DNA of 64,000 bases from Dasyornis broadbenti (lineage: Eukaryota > Chordata > Aves > Passeriformes > Dasyornithidae). The stretch lies in the NCBI GenBank assembly GCA_013397935.1, contig VZRN01005009.1, positions 259,226 to 323,225 on the forward strand, in the 5' to 3' direction. The position numbers were made by a program, and so were the translations under genes. Below the pieces are notes generated by a model. It did not search any database, was not told the DNA's origin, and worked only from the letters and a program-made list of their open reading frames with translations. Positions 11,956 through 24,080 of the stretch are shown here, piece after piece (the first letter of the stretch is position 1; each line of letters opens with the position of its first letter).

Positions 11956-13180
11956 CTGGTGTCCCAGGATCTAGAAATAGGCTGCTTCTCTTGCTCCACA
12001 TATCCGTGTGCCAACCGTGCTCCAGTATCAGCTCCCTTTGTTCTGAAAGGAGCAGCCACTCTGCAAACAGCAGCAACTCTACACTTATTTTCAATGCTTA
12101 CGGCTCTCACCTGGCTGGCAGATGCTCCACAGCTACTCTACACCTTGTGCCCATTGACAGGTGCATTTCCATCCAGGAGAACCTCAGATCCACACCCTGA
12201 AGTGCAGCACCATCAGCCACAGGAGGGTGAAAACCTGTTTTCAGGAGTATGTCTGTAAAGTTGTTCTCTGGACTTCAGTATTTTTGCTCTACATTATTTA
12301 CAGCCATACTAAAAAATGAAGTGCTTCGTGGAGCTTCTCTGTGGGTTTTGGCCACATGGAACAAATGGGATTTCCTGATGCTTGTATCACACTGGCAGCA
12401 TTTCAGCAATTCCAGTGCATCTCTCTAAAGGAGCACTTAATGCTCATTTATTACAGGCCCCATTACACCGCTGGCAGTGGCTAAAGAGGCCTTGATTTTG
12501 GCAGAAATGTCACTTACGCCCACCTTATGTCCTTTTTTACAGCATCCTGGTCTGGTATAAAAGAGGAACATTGTATTGCACAGCTCCAGCTTGCATCCTG
12601 GAAGCCAGAAGTTTTCCGCTCACCCTGGCTTTGGTGAGCTGGGAAGACATTTCCAAGGAAGAGCCGAGCCTCCTCTGATATTTATTTTTCCCTTTCTTGC
12701 ATCTATCAAGTGCCTTATAAAGCTATATTGGAAAAACAGGGGAAAACAATAGAGCAAAAGCAGGACTTGTGCTGGAAAGGACAGAGCTCACTCTCTGTGT
12801 GGGGCATATGTAGCTACAGCATCTGGAAGAAGCCTGGGGGATTGCAGCCCACTGGGACATGGTGCTGGGAATCCTTGCCTGCAAAAGGCCTTTTCAAAGA
12901 TGATGCACTTCTCTGTCTTCTGAAATGATGTCACGAAGACTGCAAAACCCCTGTTTGCAATTAAAACGCAAAGGGTATCCCCAAAGGAATAACATTCTTT
13001 CTGGTCCTGTTGCAAGGAGGCCACGGAACCACCATGTGACTCTGGGAATTTTATCCCTGCCCTCTAAACCAGTCAGGAATCCTTCCTTCCTCTCCATTGG
13101 CTTCTTCAGCCTAGAAGTTCTCCAAGGCAGGGGTTGCCTCCTACACACACAGACCATGCCTGGCACAGTGAACTCTGATC
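11956..13180. other. Unique non-coding DNA
   Basis: No repeat or exon recognised. Frames at 11862-12258 begin inside the CR1 and are not genes. Confidence 0.4.
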
Positions 13181-13412
13181 TTCACAGAATCACAGAATCA
13201 CCGAATATCTTAAGCTGGGAGGGACTCACAAGGATCACTGAGTCCAACTCCTGGTCCTGCACAGGACATCCCAACAATCCCACCCCATGCCTGAAAGCGT
13301 TGTCCAAACGCTCCAGGAGCTCTGTCAGCCTTGGGGCTGTGACCGTTCCCTGGGGAGCCTGTTCAGGGCCCAACCACTCTCTGGGGGACAAATCTTTTCC
13401 TAATATCTAATA
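13181..13412 (-). mobile_element. CR1: CR1 LINE 3' fragment, second variant
   Basis: Plus strand: inverted tail 'ttcacagaatcacagaatca', then 'gagtccaactcctggtcctg', 'cacaggacatcccaacaatc', 'aaacgctccaggagctctgt' and 'ttccctggggagcctgttca', ending at 'aaatcttttcctaatatc'. This variant is shared with 1427-1552 and, in the opposite orientation, 28982-29234. At the 5' breakpoint (13395-13424) 'cctaatatct' is repeated. Confidence 0.9.
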
Positions 13413-14945
13413 TTCCTAATATCTTGGCTGGTCACTGCTGTAGCACATGATAATATTTGGATGAGGACAGTTTATACATGTGGGAAGTCCCTTCTAGAAG
13501 AAGTCTCCCAACTTAGCCTGGGAACTGCGGTTGAGAGATGTTATCATAACAAAACACAGCCTTTATCTCCCAGTGTGAAATCTTCCAACTTTCATTTCTT
13601 CTTTAACCTTATCCATCCCTTTGTGAAATACATATATTAAAAAAAAAATAAGAACTTCCCAACTGAGCTTACATTTCTAAATACAATTTTAAAATTCATG
13701 TACAATTTTGGTGGTAAATGGGCAGAATTCCAATCAAGCTATCACCACTGCAATTAAAGTGATTTTTCCATCTGAATATATCTCTGACATGGAAAGAAAT
13801 TACACTATCACTGTATAAAGCTGTTTTGATAGATCAGTTCCCTCACTGAGCATATTTTATACTCATCAGAACTATTTATACATCCTCACAAAGCAGAGCT
13901 ATTCTAGGAATTTGAAATCTGAATAATAATATTAGTCATTCTTGAAAGAACGAACACATGCAGTATCCTCAATAATGCACCGTACAAATCCCTAGGAAGA
14001 ACCCGATTCCCTTTTTTTGCCCGCTCTTGTGCACATTCCCGCATGCCTCCATGGATCACACATCCAAAGATTCCACTCAACTCAACTGAAGAGCAAAGGG
14101 AAGCAGTTTCAAGCTATTTTTAAATGCGCACAACGTGCACCAAATCCAAACTCCTTACCATACGCTCCTGAGATCTTTTGTAAAATCCAGCTTAAGGGAA
14201 CTAGGCACTCGGATCTAATTGAATTTCGGTGTGATATGGACACCTAAGTCATTGAAGCTCCTTGGAAACTCCTGTCTTATCCAATACAGGGTTCATTTTC
14301 CAGCTAAGAAATACCTTAGTAATGGTACACTTAACACTTAGCAGCTATTTGACCTATTTTACTAATGTGTTTGGGAAGGAGGTTAATTAACAGTGGATAG
14401 CCATATCCTTAAGCTTAATTTTTCCAACAACCCTGCTCATAAAAGGAAAAACTGAGTACATATTAAAGGAAGCAAGCAATTAAGTTGCACAAATAGTGAG
14501 CTCATTGAACTGCAGCTGACTTCTATCATGTCAAAGAACAACTAAACACAGAAGCAATGAAAAGATTGTTGCCACGACCGCCACTGAGAACTGCCTGGCA
14601 ATAAAGATGAATAACTTCCTACTTGAAGATTACTGATTAAAGCTCTTAGGAACCAAAAGGTTAGACATAGGCATATCTGGAGCAAAATATTTTAATGCAT
14701 GTTTGGCAGATTCTGTAACATATTTACAGAGGATTTAAAGCAAAGATTTATACAACTCCAGTAAACTCAGCATTAAGCAGCCTTTAAAATCACAGCAGTT
14801 CCAAACATCACAAGTACAGGCGTAACTGGTTCATTTTGATGCCTTAGAGAAGGAGCTACCCCTGCTGTTTCCTAAGGACCAGGTGGGGAAATGGAGTATT
14901 CACAGGTCTGAGTGTAGTGTGGGAGGAAACTGGGCCTAGTGGGAT
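13413..14945. other. Unique AT-rich DNA
   Basis: AT-rich, repeat-free as far as I can see. A short A tract lies at 13639-13649. Nothing to annotate. Confidence 0.4.
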
Positions 14946-15140
14946 GAATCACAGGATCCAGAATGGATAAGGCTGGAAAAGACCACTGGAGGTCACTGAG
15001 TCCAACCTCCCTGCTCAAGCAGAGTCCCCTAGTGTATGTCACTCAGGATTGTGTCCTGGTGGGTTTTGAATATCGCCAGGGAAGAAGACTCTGGGAAGAA
15101 GACACAACATCTCTGGGCCTATTCCAGTGCTGCACACCAT
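14946..15140 (-). mobile_element. CR1: CR1 LINE 3' fragment, third variant
   Basis: Plus strand: 'gaatcacaggatccagaatg', 'ggctggaaaagaccactgga', 'gagtccaacctccctgctca', 'gtcactcaggattgtgtcct', 'gggttttgaatatcgccagg', then 'aacatctctgggcctattcc'. This is the order of the inverted 3' end of an older avian CR1 subfamily (detachable, RT-mobilised LINE). Substitutions and a small indel show moderate age. Confidence 0.8.
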
Positions 15141-17329
15141 TTACTTCCAATGGTGTACAGAAAACATCAGGCCAGCACTGGATGGACCATTTCCACCAAG
15201 CTCCATGGCAGAACATATCATCATCATCCCTAAAATGTAGCTCTTCAATGAGGAAAATTCTGCTCCACAATAGATATAAATGGATATAAATACAGGTAAC
15301 CTCATTTCTTGCTTACCTATACCAACAAGATCAGCAACTTGGGAGAAAAATTCCTCAAAGCACAGTTTCAGAGACTTTTTTCCCCCATTTTTTTGCTATG
15401 CTTCCTTGTAGGGTTTCCCCCAAAAAGAAACACTGGTTGCTTGAAAAGGAATTTTGGTTTTCATGGTTTTAATGCTGATATTCCCTGATGCAAATGTTTA
15501 GCTGGGTGTTTCTGTTTCACCTGGCCCACCAAGCCTATAACAGCCAAAATCCAGTGCCCCACAACATCCACTGGGATAGTTGCTCCATTAGTACAGCAAC
15601 AAACCTCCCATCTTGGTAATTTCTAAATTAAAAAGATGCAAACCAACCAGTTCAGGAGAGAGTGCTACCTAGAAAGAGTGTCTGTATCCCAGAGGAGCTG
15701 TGCAACGTGGAGATCCTCCTCCACAACACAACTTGCAGCAATGTTTTTTGGATTTCCACTCCATTGAAGTTTTCACATGGAAGTGCAGGCCATTTAATAG
15801 ACAATCGGAACTTAATGACAATAAATGTCCTTTTACTAGAGACATCCCATAGAATTCTATAGAGGCAAACCATGGCAACTTCCTTTTCCTGCGTCCTGAC
15901 ACTTCCTGCACCACAGTCTGAAAGCCGCTGGCCCAAACAGATATGTACAGAAAAGAGAGGGACATCAAACAAAACTACCGGGCTCCAGTGGTGGAATGAG
16001 GGCAATGAACTATGCAGAAATGCAGGGAAAAGAACTGGAAAGGCAGTTTGGCTGGGAGCTGACAGTGAGAACGTACAGGCAGAAGACTCAGGAAAATTTT
16101 ATTCAGATAAGTTCTGATTATTTGCTGTCTGTGACTAAATATGAGGCACCTGCAAATGCAATAGAGCAAAAATCTACAAAGCAGAAAAGCTGCTTTATCC
16201 AGAGTCCAGGGACGACTGGCTTTGTCTAGCTTCATTTTAGGTAGAGAATCTATGTGCAGTTCCCTGACAAATGACCATAAATATGATTGTTACGCTCTTA
16301 GTTCTCACTGTAAAATATTTCTGTGCATGAAAGACATGAATTTTGAGATCACATTTTTGAACACTGGATCCAAAAACCAGACAGAAATCTGTGGGCTCAA
16401 ACAACAATTAGCATGTTGGCTTTTAAGTGATTGACCTTTATTTGTCTCACAAACCTCCTCCTCAAAGTCAACTGGCATCTTCTCCTGACTTAGGGAGATT
16501 TTACTGCAAATATATTCTTATTCCCAACCACTGAACGCTGATGCAAGCAAGACTTGCTATTACAGCTCTTTTTAATATGAATTGGAAATAAATAATTTGG
16601 AAAAAGACCTTCATTTCCGCCTACCTTCTCTTCTGACTTGTGTCTTTTGGCCCTTGAAATTTTTCTGAATCCACTTCTCCTGCAGTGAATCACATGAGGA
16701 AGTAAAAATCTTAATTGTAACACGAAAGTTAAACAGCAAGACATGACTTCATTGGAGTGGAGATAAAAGGGCAAGGGATTGCTGGATGAGGTGAAAATCC
16801 TCACCTTATTCACAGGACGTTTTGGGATTGATACAATACAAGCACATGTGAATACAGGGAAATGGGGGGGTTTTAATGTCTTTATTTTAGTGCCTTTCCC
16901 TATCCCCTTCAGCTGCAGCGCTGAGCTTTGGGGACACACTCACAGCAAATCACTAACACAAAGCACAGAAATTAAACAGCACCGTTGATCCAGAACAGGC
17001 AAGACTTGCAAACCCAAAGTGTTCACTTACCTGTAGGAAGGTAACAACAAGCATTTCACTGGCCTGTGAGTGTCTTATTAGCATGAAGGTGATAGTGAGC
17101 CTTGGGAACATGAAAGAGAGGCAAGATAAAAGGACAGTAGTGGGAAATACAGGAACTCTAATTACAGCAGCAGCAGGAAAAAGAAACCCAAGTGGTTTGC
17201 AGTGACTGTGTAACGCAGGGATGAGCACGTGTTCCGCGTTCCATCTCTGTCCAATGCCAACAGTGCATTAGAGTCCTGGACTGTCTAGCCTGGCTCAAAC
17301 TACAGGTTTTCCTGTCTCTAATTTCAGAA
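15141..17329. other. Unique AT-rich non-coding DNA
   Basis: No repeat recognised. The longest frames (minus 15652-16005, 117 codons; minus 16490-16939, 149 codons) have no domain, no signal peptide I trust and no matching splice context. Confidence 0.4.
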
Positions 17330-17405
17330 ATACCCAATATTGGCCAACATCTTAGAAACAATATAGCCCCTGATCGTCCCTTCTAGCTCTATGATCTATG
17401 AATCC
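17330..17405 (+). mobile_element. CR1: Ancient CR1 3' tail remnant
   Basis: The stretch 'ctgatcgtcccttctagctc' followed by 'tatgatctatgaatcc' matches the 3' end of older CR1 families shared by birds, turtles and crocodilians, which end in a short repeated 'ctatgaatc' motif. Upstream sequence is too diverged to follow, so only the tail is called. Confidence 0.5.
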
Positions 17406-18470
17406 TTCCTACATTTATGGGGAGGAAGCAGTTTTTCAGCAGTTAACTCTTTCTGATAAGACTAATTTGCAGTCTCCCCTCACCAAATACATTAAATTGG
17501 TTTCTTTAAAAAAATTCATCTTTGCATTTAGCACCCACATTTGCTGGCCAGTGAGAATTTTGTGCAAAATGAATGCTGGCATAAGGCATTGCCTACCTAT
17601 GGATGTTTAAAAAGGTAAATAGCTGTGGCATTTTGAACAGCATTCATATTTTCTCTCATAAATGGTTTGACCTAAAAATTTCAAATATTCCTTATATTTG
17701 GGGGCTTTTCAGTATATTTAAGCTCATGTCTTCTTCTTATGTCTGCAGTTTTAAATTCTATTGCTATTTGTCAATTAAACTGCATTTGCTATGCAACACT
17801 TGGTTTTGTTCTTGCCAGACTACTGGAGCAAACCGATTCCCTGGAGTATACCCACTGTGACAAGAAGAGCTGGGAGGAAACAAAAGGCATTCCTGCACAT
17901 CACACAGCAGGGAAACACCCATTGCTTCTGGGAAAATTAATGACATCTCAGACATATGGATATTTTTCATTTTGTGTGTCATAAGTGCATGAATCACCAG
18001 TTTTGTGCAGATTTTTAAAAAGTCAGACTAATAGATAAAGGCAGGAAAGCCAATAAGGGTAAATGAAACATGCTTCTAAAGGAGCTGTTCATGCACCTTA
18101 AATCAAGGCTTTCAAGTCTACCTCTGTAGGCTCAGCTTTTCATATCTTACTAGTTTGACGATGTTGTAAAATCTCCTTGGAACAGATAAAAACTCAAGAG
18201 AGAACCATAAAAATTGACATAAAAATAAATTAAAGGAAAACGACTACATACTACCTTGACCAATTGCGTTGGCATGACCAGCATGCAGGAGATCCTGCAT
18301 GAGGATGGAAGCTCTGCAAAGTCAGGCAAGGACAAATCTCAGCCACTTTCGATTTAGCAACAGGTTATTGATTGTGCTGAACTTGCAGCTAGAGCTTCCA
18401 GCCAAGGATTAGGGGTCTAGGGCTAAGGTGAAAACCATTTTATCCATCACAACACTACAGCAGGAAGCAG
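17406..18470. other. Unique AT-rich DNA
   Basis: No recognised element. Contains short T and A runs only. Confidence 0.4.
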
Positions 18471-18500
18471 AAGGAAGGCGCGGAAGGAAGGCGCGGGAGG
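18471..18500 (+). repeat. 13-bp minisatellite at the left edge of the gap
   Basis: The 13-mer aaggaaggcgcgg occurs perfectly twice in a row (18471-18483 and 18484-18496), followed by gagg and then Ns. It is a GGAA repeat interrupted by a GCGC step, and it most likely continues into the gap. Confidence 0.85.
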
Positions 18501-19196
18501 NNNNNNNNNNNNNNNNNNNNNNNNNNNNNNNNNNNNNNNNNNNNNNNNNNNNNNNNNNNNNNNNNNNNNNNNNNNNNNNNNNNNNNNNNNNNNNNNNNNN
18601 NNNNNNNNNNNNNNNNNNNNNNNNNNNNNNNNNNNNNNNNNNNNNNNNNNNNNNNNNNNNNNNNNNNNNNNNNNNNNNNNNNNNNNNNNNNNNNNNNNNN
18701 NNNNNNNNNNNNNNNNNNNNNNNNNNNNNNNNNNNNNNNNNNNNNNNNNNNNNNNNNNNNNNNNNNNNNNNNNNNNNNNNNNNNNNNNNNNNNNNNNNNN
18801 NNNNNNNNNNNNNNNNNNNNNNNNNNNNNNNNNNNNNNNNNNNNNNNNNNNNNNNNNNNNNNNNNNNNNNNNNNNNNNNNNNNNNNNNNNNNNNNNNNNN
18901 NNNNNNNNNNNNNNNNNNNNNNNNNNNNNNNNNNNNNNNNNNNNNNNNNNNNNNNNNNNNNNNNNNNNNNNNNNNNNNNNNNNNNNNNNNNNNNNNNNNN
19001 NNNNNNNNNNNNNNNNNNNNNNNNNNNNNNNNNNNNNNNNNNNNNNNNNNNNNNNNNNNNNNNNNNNNNNNNNNNNNNNNNNNNNNNNNNNNNNNNNNNN
19101 NNNNNNNNNNNNNNNNNNNNNNNNNNNNNNNNNNNNNNNNNNNNNNNNNNNNNNNNNNNNNNNNNNNNNNNNNNNNNNNNNNNNNNNNNNNNNNNN
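18501..19196. other. Assembly gap (696 Ns)
   Basis: Undetermined bases. The long frames that seem to cross here are artefacts of Ns not producing stops. Both edges are GGAA-type repeats, so the missing sequence is probably a purine-rich tandem array. Confidence 0.99.
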
Positions 19197-19259
19197 TAGG
19201 AAGGAAGGAAGGAAGGAAGGAAGGAAGGAAGGAAGGAAGGAAGGAAGGAAGGAAGGAAG
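19197..19259 (+). repeat. (GGAA)n microsatellite
   Basis: About 15 uninterrupted GGAA units directly to the right of the gap. One strand is pure purine. In the reverse complement it reads as a Pro-Ser-Phe-Leu repeat in frames, which is not a protein. Confidence 0.97.
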
Positions 19260-21960
19260 ACGGATGAAGAGAGTTTCCTGAGGTGTTCAGTATCCAGGTG
19301 ATGACAAAGCCTGTCCAAAGGCCATAGGAGTGGCCGTGCAACTATTGTGGTTATTCCTTAGGAGTTTTTAGTCAATGGCATCAGCAGTAGTAACACAAGT
19401 AAATGAAAATTATTTTATTGCTGTAAAGACTAATTCCATGCTGGGATAACATGGCATGACTGGGCTCCCAGCAGACAAGGCTTGTACAAGAATAGGAAGG
19501 AATTTTGCAGAGCCAGAAGATCTTCTGCTGCCATTTTGCCTAAAATAAAATTTCAGTTTAAAGATTTGGATTACTGCTGGAGATCTAAACCTGATCTTGT
19601 TATTTTTCATTTAACAGTCCTCCCACCATGGAAAAGAAAAGAGTGAACCAATGCAGCTTAGCCTATGGGAAGAAAATCACACTCTCCTGTAAACTGAGTC
19701 TGACTCTTTCACACTGGAAAACTCAGAGGAAAAGGTTCTGCTTACGGAGCAATCTCATTGTCCACCTAATTCAGGTAGAATCTGTAACAGCAGATGCAAT
19801 TTTTTAGAAAATGGAATTTAAACTATTTTAAACAATCATCCACCACCTCAGCATTCCTGGCAAACAAAAGGCATCAATACTACCTTCCTCACCAGCTTGC
19901 TCTTGGAGAAGGATGAGCAAAGAGAGACTTCATGTGCTGGTTCTTCTCACCTCCGGGAAAACAGGACGGAAAGAATCTGCTTGTCACACTAGGAATTGAG
20001 GAGGGGGTGGGTAAGAGTCAAATTCATGTCATTACTGAAAAGTAACTCTTTTTGGTATAGGCATTACTCCTGGGCTCATTTTGAGGAACTATGAACTCAG
20101 TTTGACCACTGTGTTGGCGGGAGTTTCAGCAGGAGTGGGGGGAATTGAAAGGGAAAAAGGATATTAAATATACAGGATTATGACAATAAACAATAAGGTT
20201 ATTTTAATGCTATTCTAGCATGTTTTTTCAAGCAATTTTAAAATTCACATGAAAAATACATGCACATAAGGAATTTAGGGTTAGATTTCTTCCTTCCCTA
20301 CCCCCCGCCTGCAGCTACTCCGTTTCTCCTGGCTTGCCCTGTTTGCCGAGCCACGTAAGTTGTGAGCAGTTTATCTTCAGAGCTGTTTTGCTGGTTTGTT
20401 TGTGTTTAGCTGGAGTTCTGATCCTTTCTGGTTAGCGTCTTTCACTGGTAATTACAGGCAGTGTACCGTGAAAAGGTTCGTTTGGTCAGTGGAGCAGAGG
20501 GCTGGGCGGGGGGAGAGGGTTAGGAGAGTTTATCAAATGATCAGAGATGCCTTGTTGGCGCTCATCCTTTGTAAACAATAAGAAATGTCAGCGTGGCTGG
20601 TTGCTGTCACTGCTGACAGTATAAAGAGCAGAGAGTGTAGCATTCTTTTGGAAAGCTGGTTTACTGGGAGAGGAAACAAGGCTATGGGATGAAGGCACTT
20701 GGTGGATATCCGAGTACCTTGGGAAAAGAGAGGAGTTGGGGCTTCTCACTCAGCAACCTAATGAAAACTAGACAAATAGTCCTGCATTTAATATATAGTT
20801 TCCACCGATTCATGCTTCTTTTGTTAGGAACAATTCCAGTCTGTATTGGAAAGAGACAGTTAAATATAAAGAAATCATTTCACATTGACAAGCAAGTTTC
20901 AGATTAAGAAGGCAGAGGAAGTTTATGAAAGAAAAGAGGGCTGCATTCGGATAGGTAAATTTCCATTCCCTGACCTCACATTCCTTCAACTTTGCAACAA
21001 AAAGGGGGAAAAATATCTGATGCCTGAACAAATAGTCAAATGGTAATCGGGAAAACTAAATAAGCATCTGTGTTATGAAATGCTGGGATACAAACAGCCA
21101 CAAGTAAACCAGAAACTTTGAAAGGTCTGTGAAAGAGCTGCGGCAGAAATAGAAGCAACACGAAACAATTTACAAACACAAAGCTATACCTGCAGGCAAA
21201 CATTTATCTAAAGGAACAGAATGTTCTGCTCTTTAGAATCTCATAGGAGAATGTGTCCTGTAAAAACACAGATACTTTTCCAAGATTTAACTGGATCAGT
21301 AAACCCAACCCACCGCATTATGCAGCATTTCTAATATGTGGCTGATGTTCCTAAACTAAAATAAAACCCAGTGTAAAATAAAGGCAGATTTCCTCCAAGA
21401 AAACAAATCACACGTGTTGAATTGTAATAAGCAACATACTGTCAAAACAGTATTTATTTAAAAAAACTGACAGCACTCCATATTCACTGCTGCCTTGACA
21501 CACAAAGTACCGAATGGATTTTGAGAGTTATCAGTCTATCAGTCACCCTGGGAGATTTACTGCACTCCACTCAAATAAAACTCACAGAGCTGTTTAACTC
21601 TTGATCTTCTAGACTCCACAGAAGGGAAAGGAGAGTGAAATTGGTCTGGGAAAACAGGTAGGCTCTCTGAAGCAGAACTTCAGCCGGTGTTAACTGTCAC
21701 AACTCCCTTGCACTCCACTCCTACCTCAGAGATAGTCCACATCCATCCCTCGTCCATAGAGATGGCACTGCCACATGCACATACATATAAAACCACATGA
21801 CAAATATATTGATACACCCAAAACACAGACATTTAGAGACACAGAGGTGGCAGCATTCTCAAAATTTAGTGTTTTTTCACTCCAGACTGGTGCCAGAGAG
21901 ACCTTCCTCTGGCAATCACAGCCCTGGCATGTGTCCCAAACTGGGCATCAACATTGCTGT
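19260..21960. other. Unique AT-rich non-coding DNA
   Basis: No repeat or exon recognised. A short T-to-A low-complexity feature lies at 21459-21467. Frames are all below 80 codons and featureless. Confidence 0.4.
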
Positions 21961-21973
21961 GTTTCATGTTTCC

Positions 21974-22019
21974 CATTTTCACTGTGAAAATGTGTTTCAC
22001 ATTTTTCACAGTGAAAATG
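21974..22019. repeat. Double near-perfect hairpin
   Basis: Positions 21974-21992 read cattttcactgtgaaaatg, a 9-bp inverted repeat with one central base. Seven bases later, 22000-22019 reads catttttcacagtgaaaatg, again palindromic and almost the reverse complement of the first. The same 9-mer therefore occurs four times in alternating orientation. Confidence 0.85.
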
Positions 22020-22590
22020 TTGTTTGATAGCTGTAAGGGACTCTGGAACTGAGCCCCAGTAACCTGGAATTTCCCCCTTTATTTAGAAACAGGTTCTGGG
22101 TCACAACACTAAGAGAGGATTTAAACTCAGACACAGATGAGGCCTCTGAGCTTCCACTGACATTGATTTAGCCCACTGGAGTCAGCAAGGATGTAATGAG
22201 CTTCACTGGGCACAAGATCAGGCCATACCTCTCATACCTAAAACTGCTTTATTTCCTGGGAAATCCTGCCGCCAGTGAAATCAGCAGAAGTTTCACCTAA
22301 AAACTTAATAACTCATTCTAGAGCTTTTATTCTTCAATGATAATCTCAAAACAAAGCGGGCATTATCAGTGACCTAGTACTGCATAGGGGTAAGTGGACC
22401 TCTAAAATATTTCTTTTCCTCTTTTTCCCTCGTTCTTTTTTAATTGCAAAGTAACAAAAGGGACTCTTGCTGTTTGGATCACTTTTCATGAAGTAAATCT
22501 ACAGACCCAGTCTTTAAGAAACGATTGTTCTCAAACTGCTTTCTGAACTAACAAATAGTAAAAATAAAATAAAATAAAAAAGATTTGCCT
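22020..22590. other. Unique DNA with possible palindromic-repeat piece and (AAAAT)n
   Basis: 22151-22234 weakly resembles the palindromic repeat seen at 42.4, 43.2 and 47.9 kb ('cttccactgacattgattta' and later 'cacaagatcaggcc'). A short (TAAAA)n microsatellite lies at 22558-22581. Otherwise unremarkable. Confidence 0.4.
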
Positions 22591-22900
22591 GTCATGGGAG
22601 TTGGTCAATAAAATGCAACAGTGTTTATTACAACATTTAAAGTCTGTGATTAAGAACACCAAAAGGCCTAAACTAGAAAGGGTTTTAGCCTGTAATTTCC
22701 CTACAGTCCTGGCCTGTACTTCCTTATGAGTTAGCTCAGCAGGGCTTTTCTTCCATGTCCATCATCAGCTTGTAATTATTGCCATTCTCAAAGCTATGCC
22801 AGATGGGCTCTTTAGAAGCCGGCATGCAGCTTGTTTATGAGAGAGCGAGCTGTAATATTACTCTACACAGAGACCTATCTGGTCCTAGTCAAAGAGCCAT
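22591..22900. promoter_or_regulatory. Candidate conserved non-coding element
   Basis: Repeat-free block with 'gtcaataaaatgcaacagtg', 'gattaagaacac', 'caaaaggcctaaac' (again the AAAAGGCC motif), 'gcttgtaattattgcc' and 'gcttgtttatgagagagcga'. Clustered homeodomain- and forkhead-like cores in otherwise single-copy DNA fit an enhancer. No alignment was made, so this is inference. Confidence 0.35.
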
Positions 22901-23920
22901 CGTGTTCCCCCTCCCAGCCCTCCTCACTCTCCCTGCTTCCATAGGCAAGCCTCTCAGTTTCAGCTTGCTGCCCCCTGGAATGGGCACGGCATGGGGGATA
23001 CTGGAATCCAGAACATGGAGGCTGAACCCTGTCTGTCACTATTCAGTCTCCAAAAAGGCGTGTCAAAACCCAGGCAAGACACTGACTTCGGGGATAGTTC
23101 CCTCTTGCTCTCACTTCCTTCTTCCTCTCTGAGCTTGTTTCTTCCTTAGAGCGAGGACTGAGGTTTAGGGACGGGATCTCCCGTCCCAGAGAGAGGATAA
23201 ACATTTGTGGAGAGGTTGAGGTTAAGCAGTGGTGCAGGGAACGGCGAGAGGGAATAACCCGGAGTTCATCTCGTTAGAGGCGGTCAGCGTTAGATATCTG
23301 GGAAGGCCAAGACAGTGCTTCTATCAGTAGTTAATGAGGCAGGACTTGCAACAGATAGCCACTTTTAACTTACAAAAGCTTTTAGATGTCTCTGTTTACT
23401 TTGATCCATTTCAGTTCATCTGAGCCTTTTTTCTTTCCCTTTTTTTTTAAAACCTTCCCCCTCCCCACAGCCACCACAGATAAACTGTCTTCCCCCTTCT
23501 CCCTCCACCCTTAACTCAAACAATAGTATCATTTACCAACTTTTATACTTAACAAGTTTGAAGATCTTTAGTCAAGTTCTGCTACAATGGCATAAAGAAA
23601 AAACATGGCTCTTGAGAACACCATCATAAAGAGAGAGGGAGGGGAATCTGGCTGCAGAGACGTAATTAAAAAATCCGACTGTCGAAAGATAAATGAAAGG
23701 AAAGGGGGGGGTGGGAATAACAGGAAAGGCTGCATTTTCAGGAGAGATTTAAAGTTATTTGTTCCTGATTGGGGGAACTGCTCATTCTTTTATCCCTTGT
23801 TATTTTATCCATGTGATGCCAAAAGAACTTTCTTTGTTAAAATGTTCTCAGAACGGATAAAACTAATTTGCTGGAATGTGAAATAATCCAGAAAGTAAGA
23901 GGACTGTGCCTAATGTTCAC
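22901..23920. other. Unique DNA with pyrimidine-rich stretches
   Basis: C/T-rich sequence from about 23420 to 23515 and a run of eight Gs at about 23704-23711. No gene or repeat recognised. Confidence 0.4.
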
Positions 23921-24080
23921 AGACTGAAAATGGCAAATTAACCGGCCACAGTTTCCAGTCCCTGGGGCACAGGACTGGAATTTAAAGCTTCCGAAGAGAG
24001 CCCTGGTGCTAATGGATTTGCATGAAACTTGGCATGCTAATGGAGATTGTCTCTTGTAATGAGCTTTTAATTAGGTCTGC
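23921..24080. promoter_or_regulatory. Candidate enhancer with octamer and homeodomain cores
   Basis: Within 160 bp lie a perfect octamer ATTTGCAT (24016-24023, the POU-factor site), two copies of gctaatgga (24008 and 24036), and TAATTA (24068-24073, paired-type homeodomain core). The octamer sits between the two repeated nonamers. Such grouping is typical of developmental enhancers. Binding is not demonstrated. Confidence 0.42.

Noticed and set aside
12925..13410. 161-codon plus-strand frame
   Set aside because: More than a third of it is an inverted CR1, and the rest shows no domain.
18409..19341. Long open frames of about 280-310 codons on both strands
   Set aside because: They consist mostly of Ns plus GGAA repeats; no real coding content.
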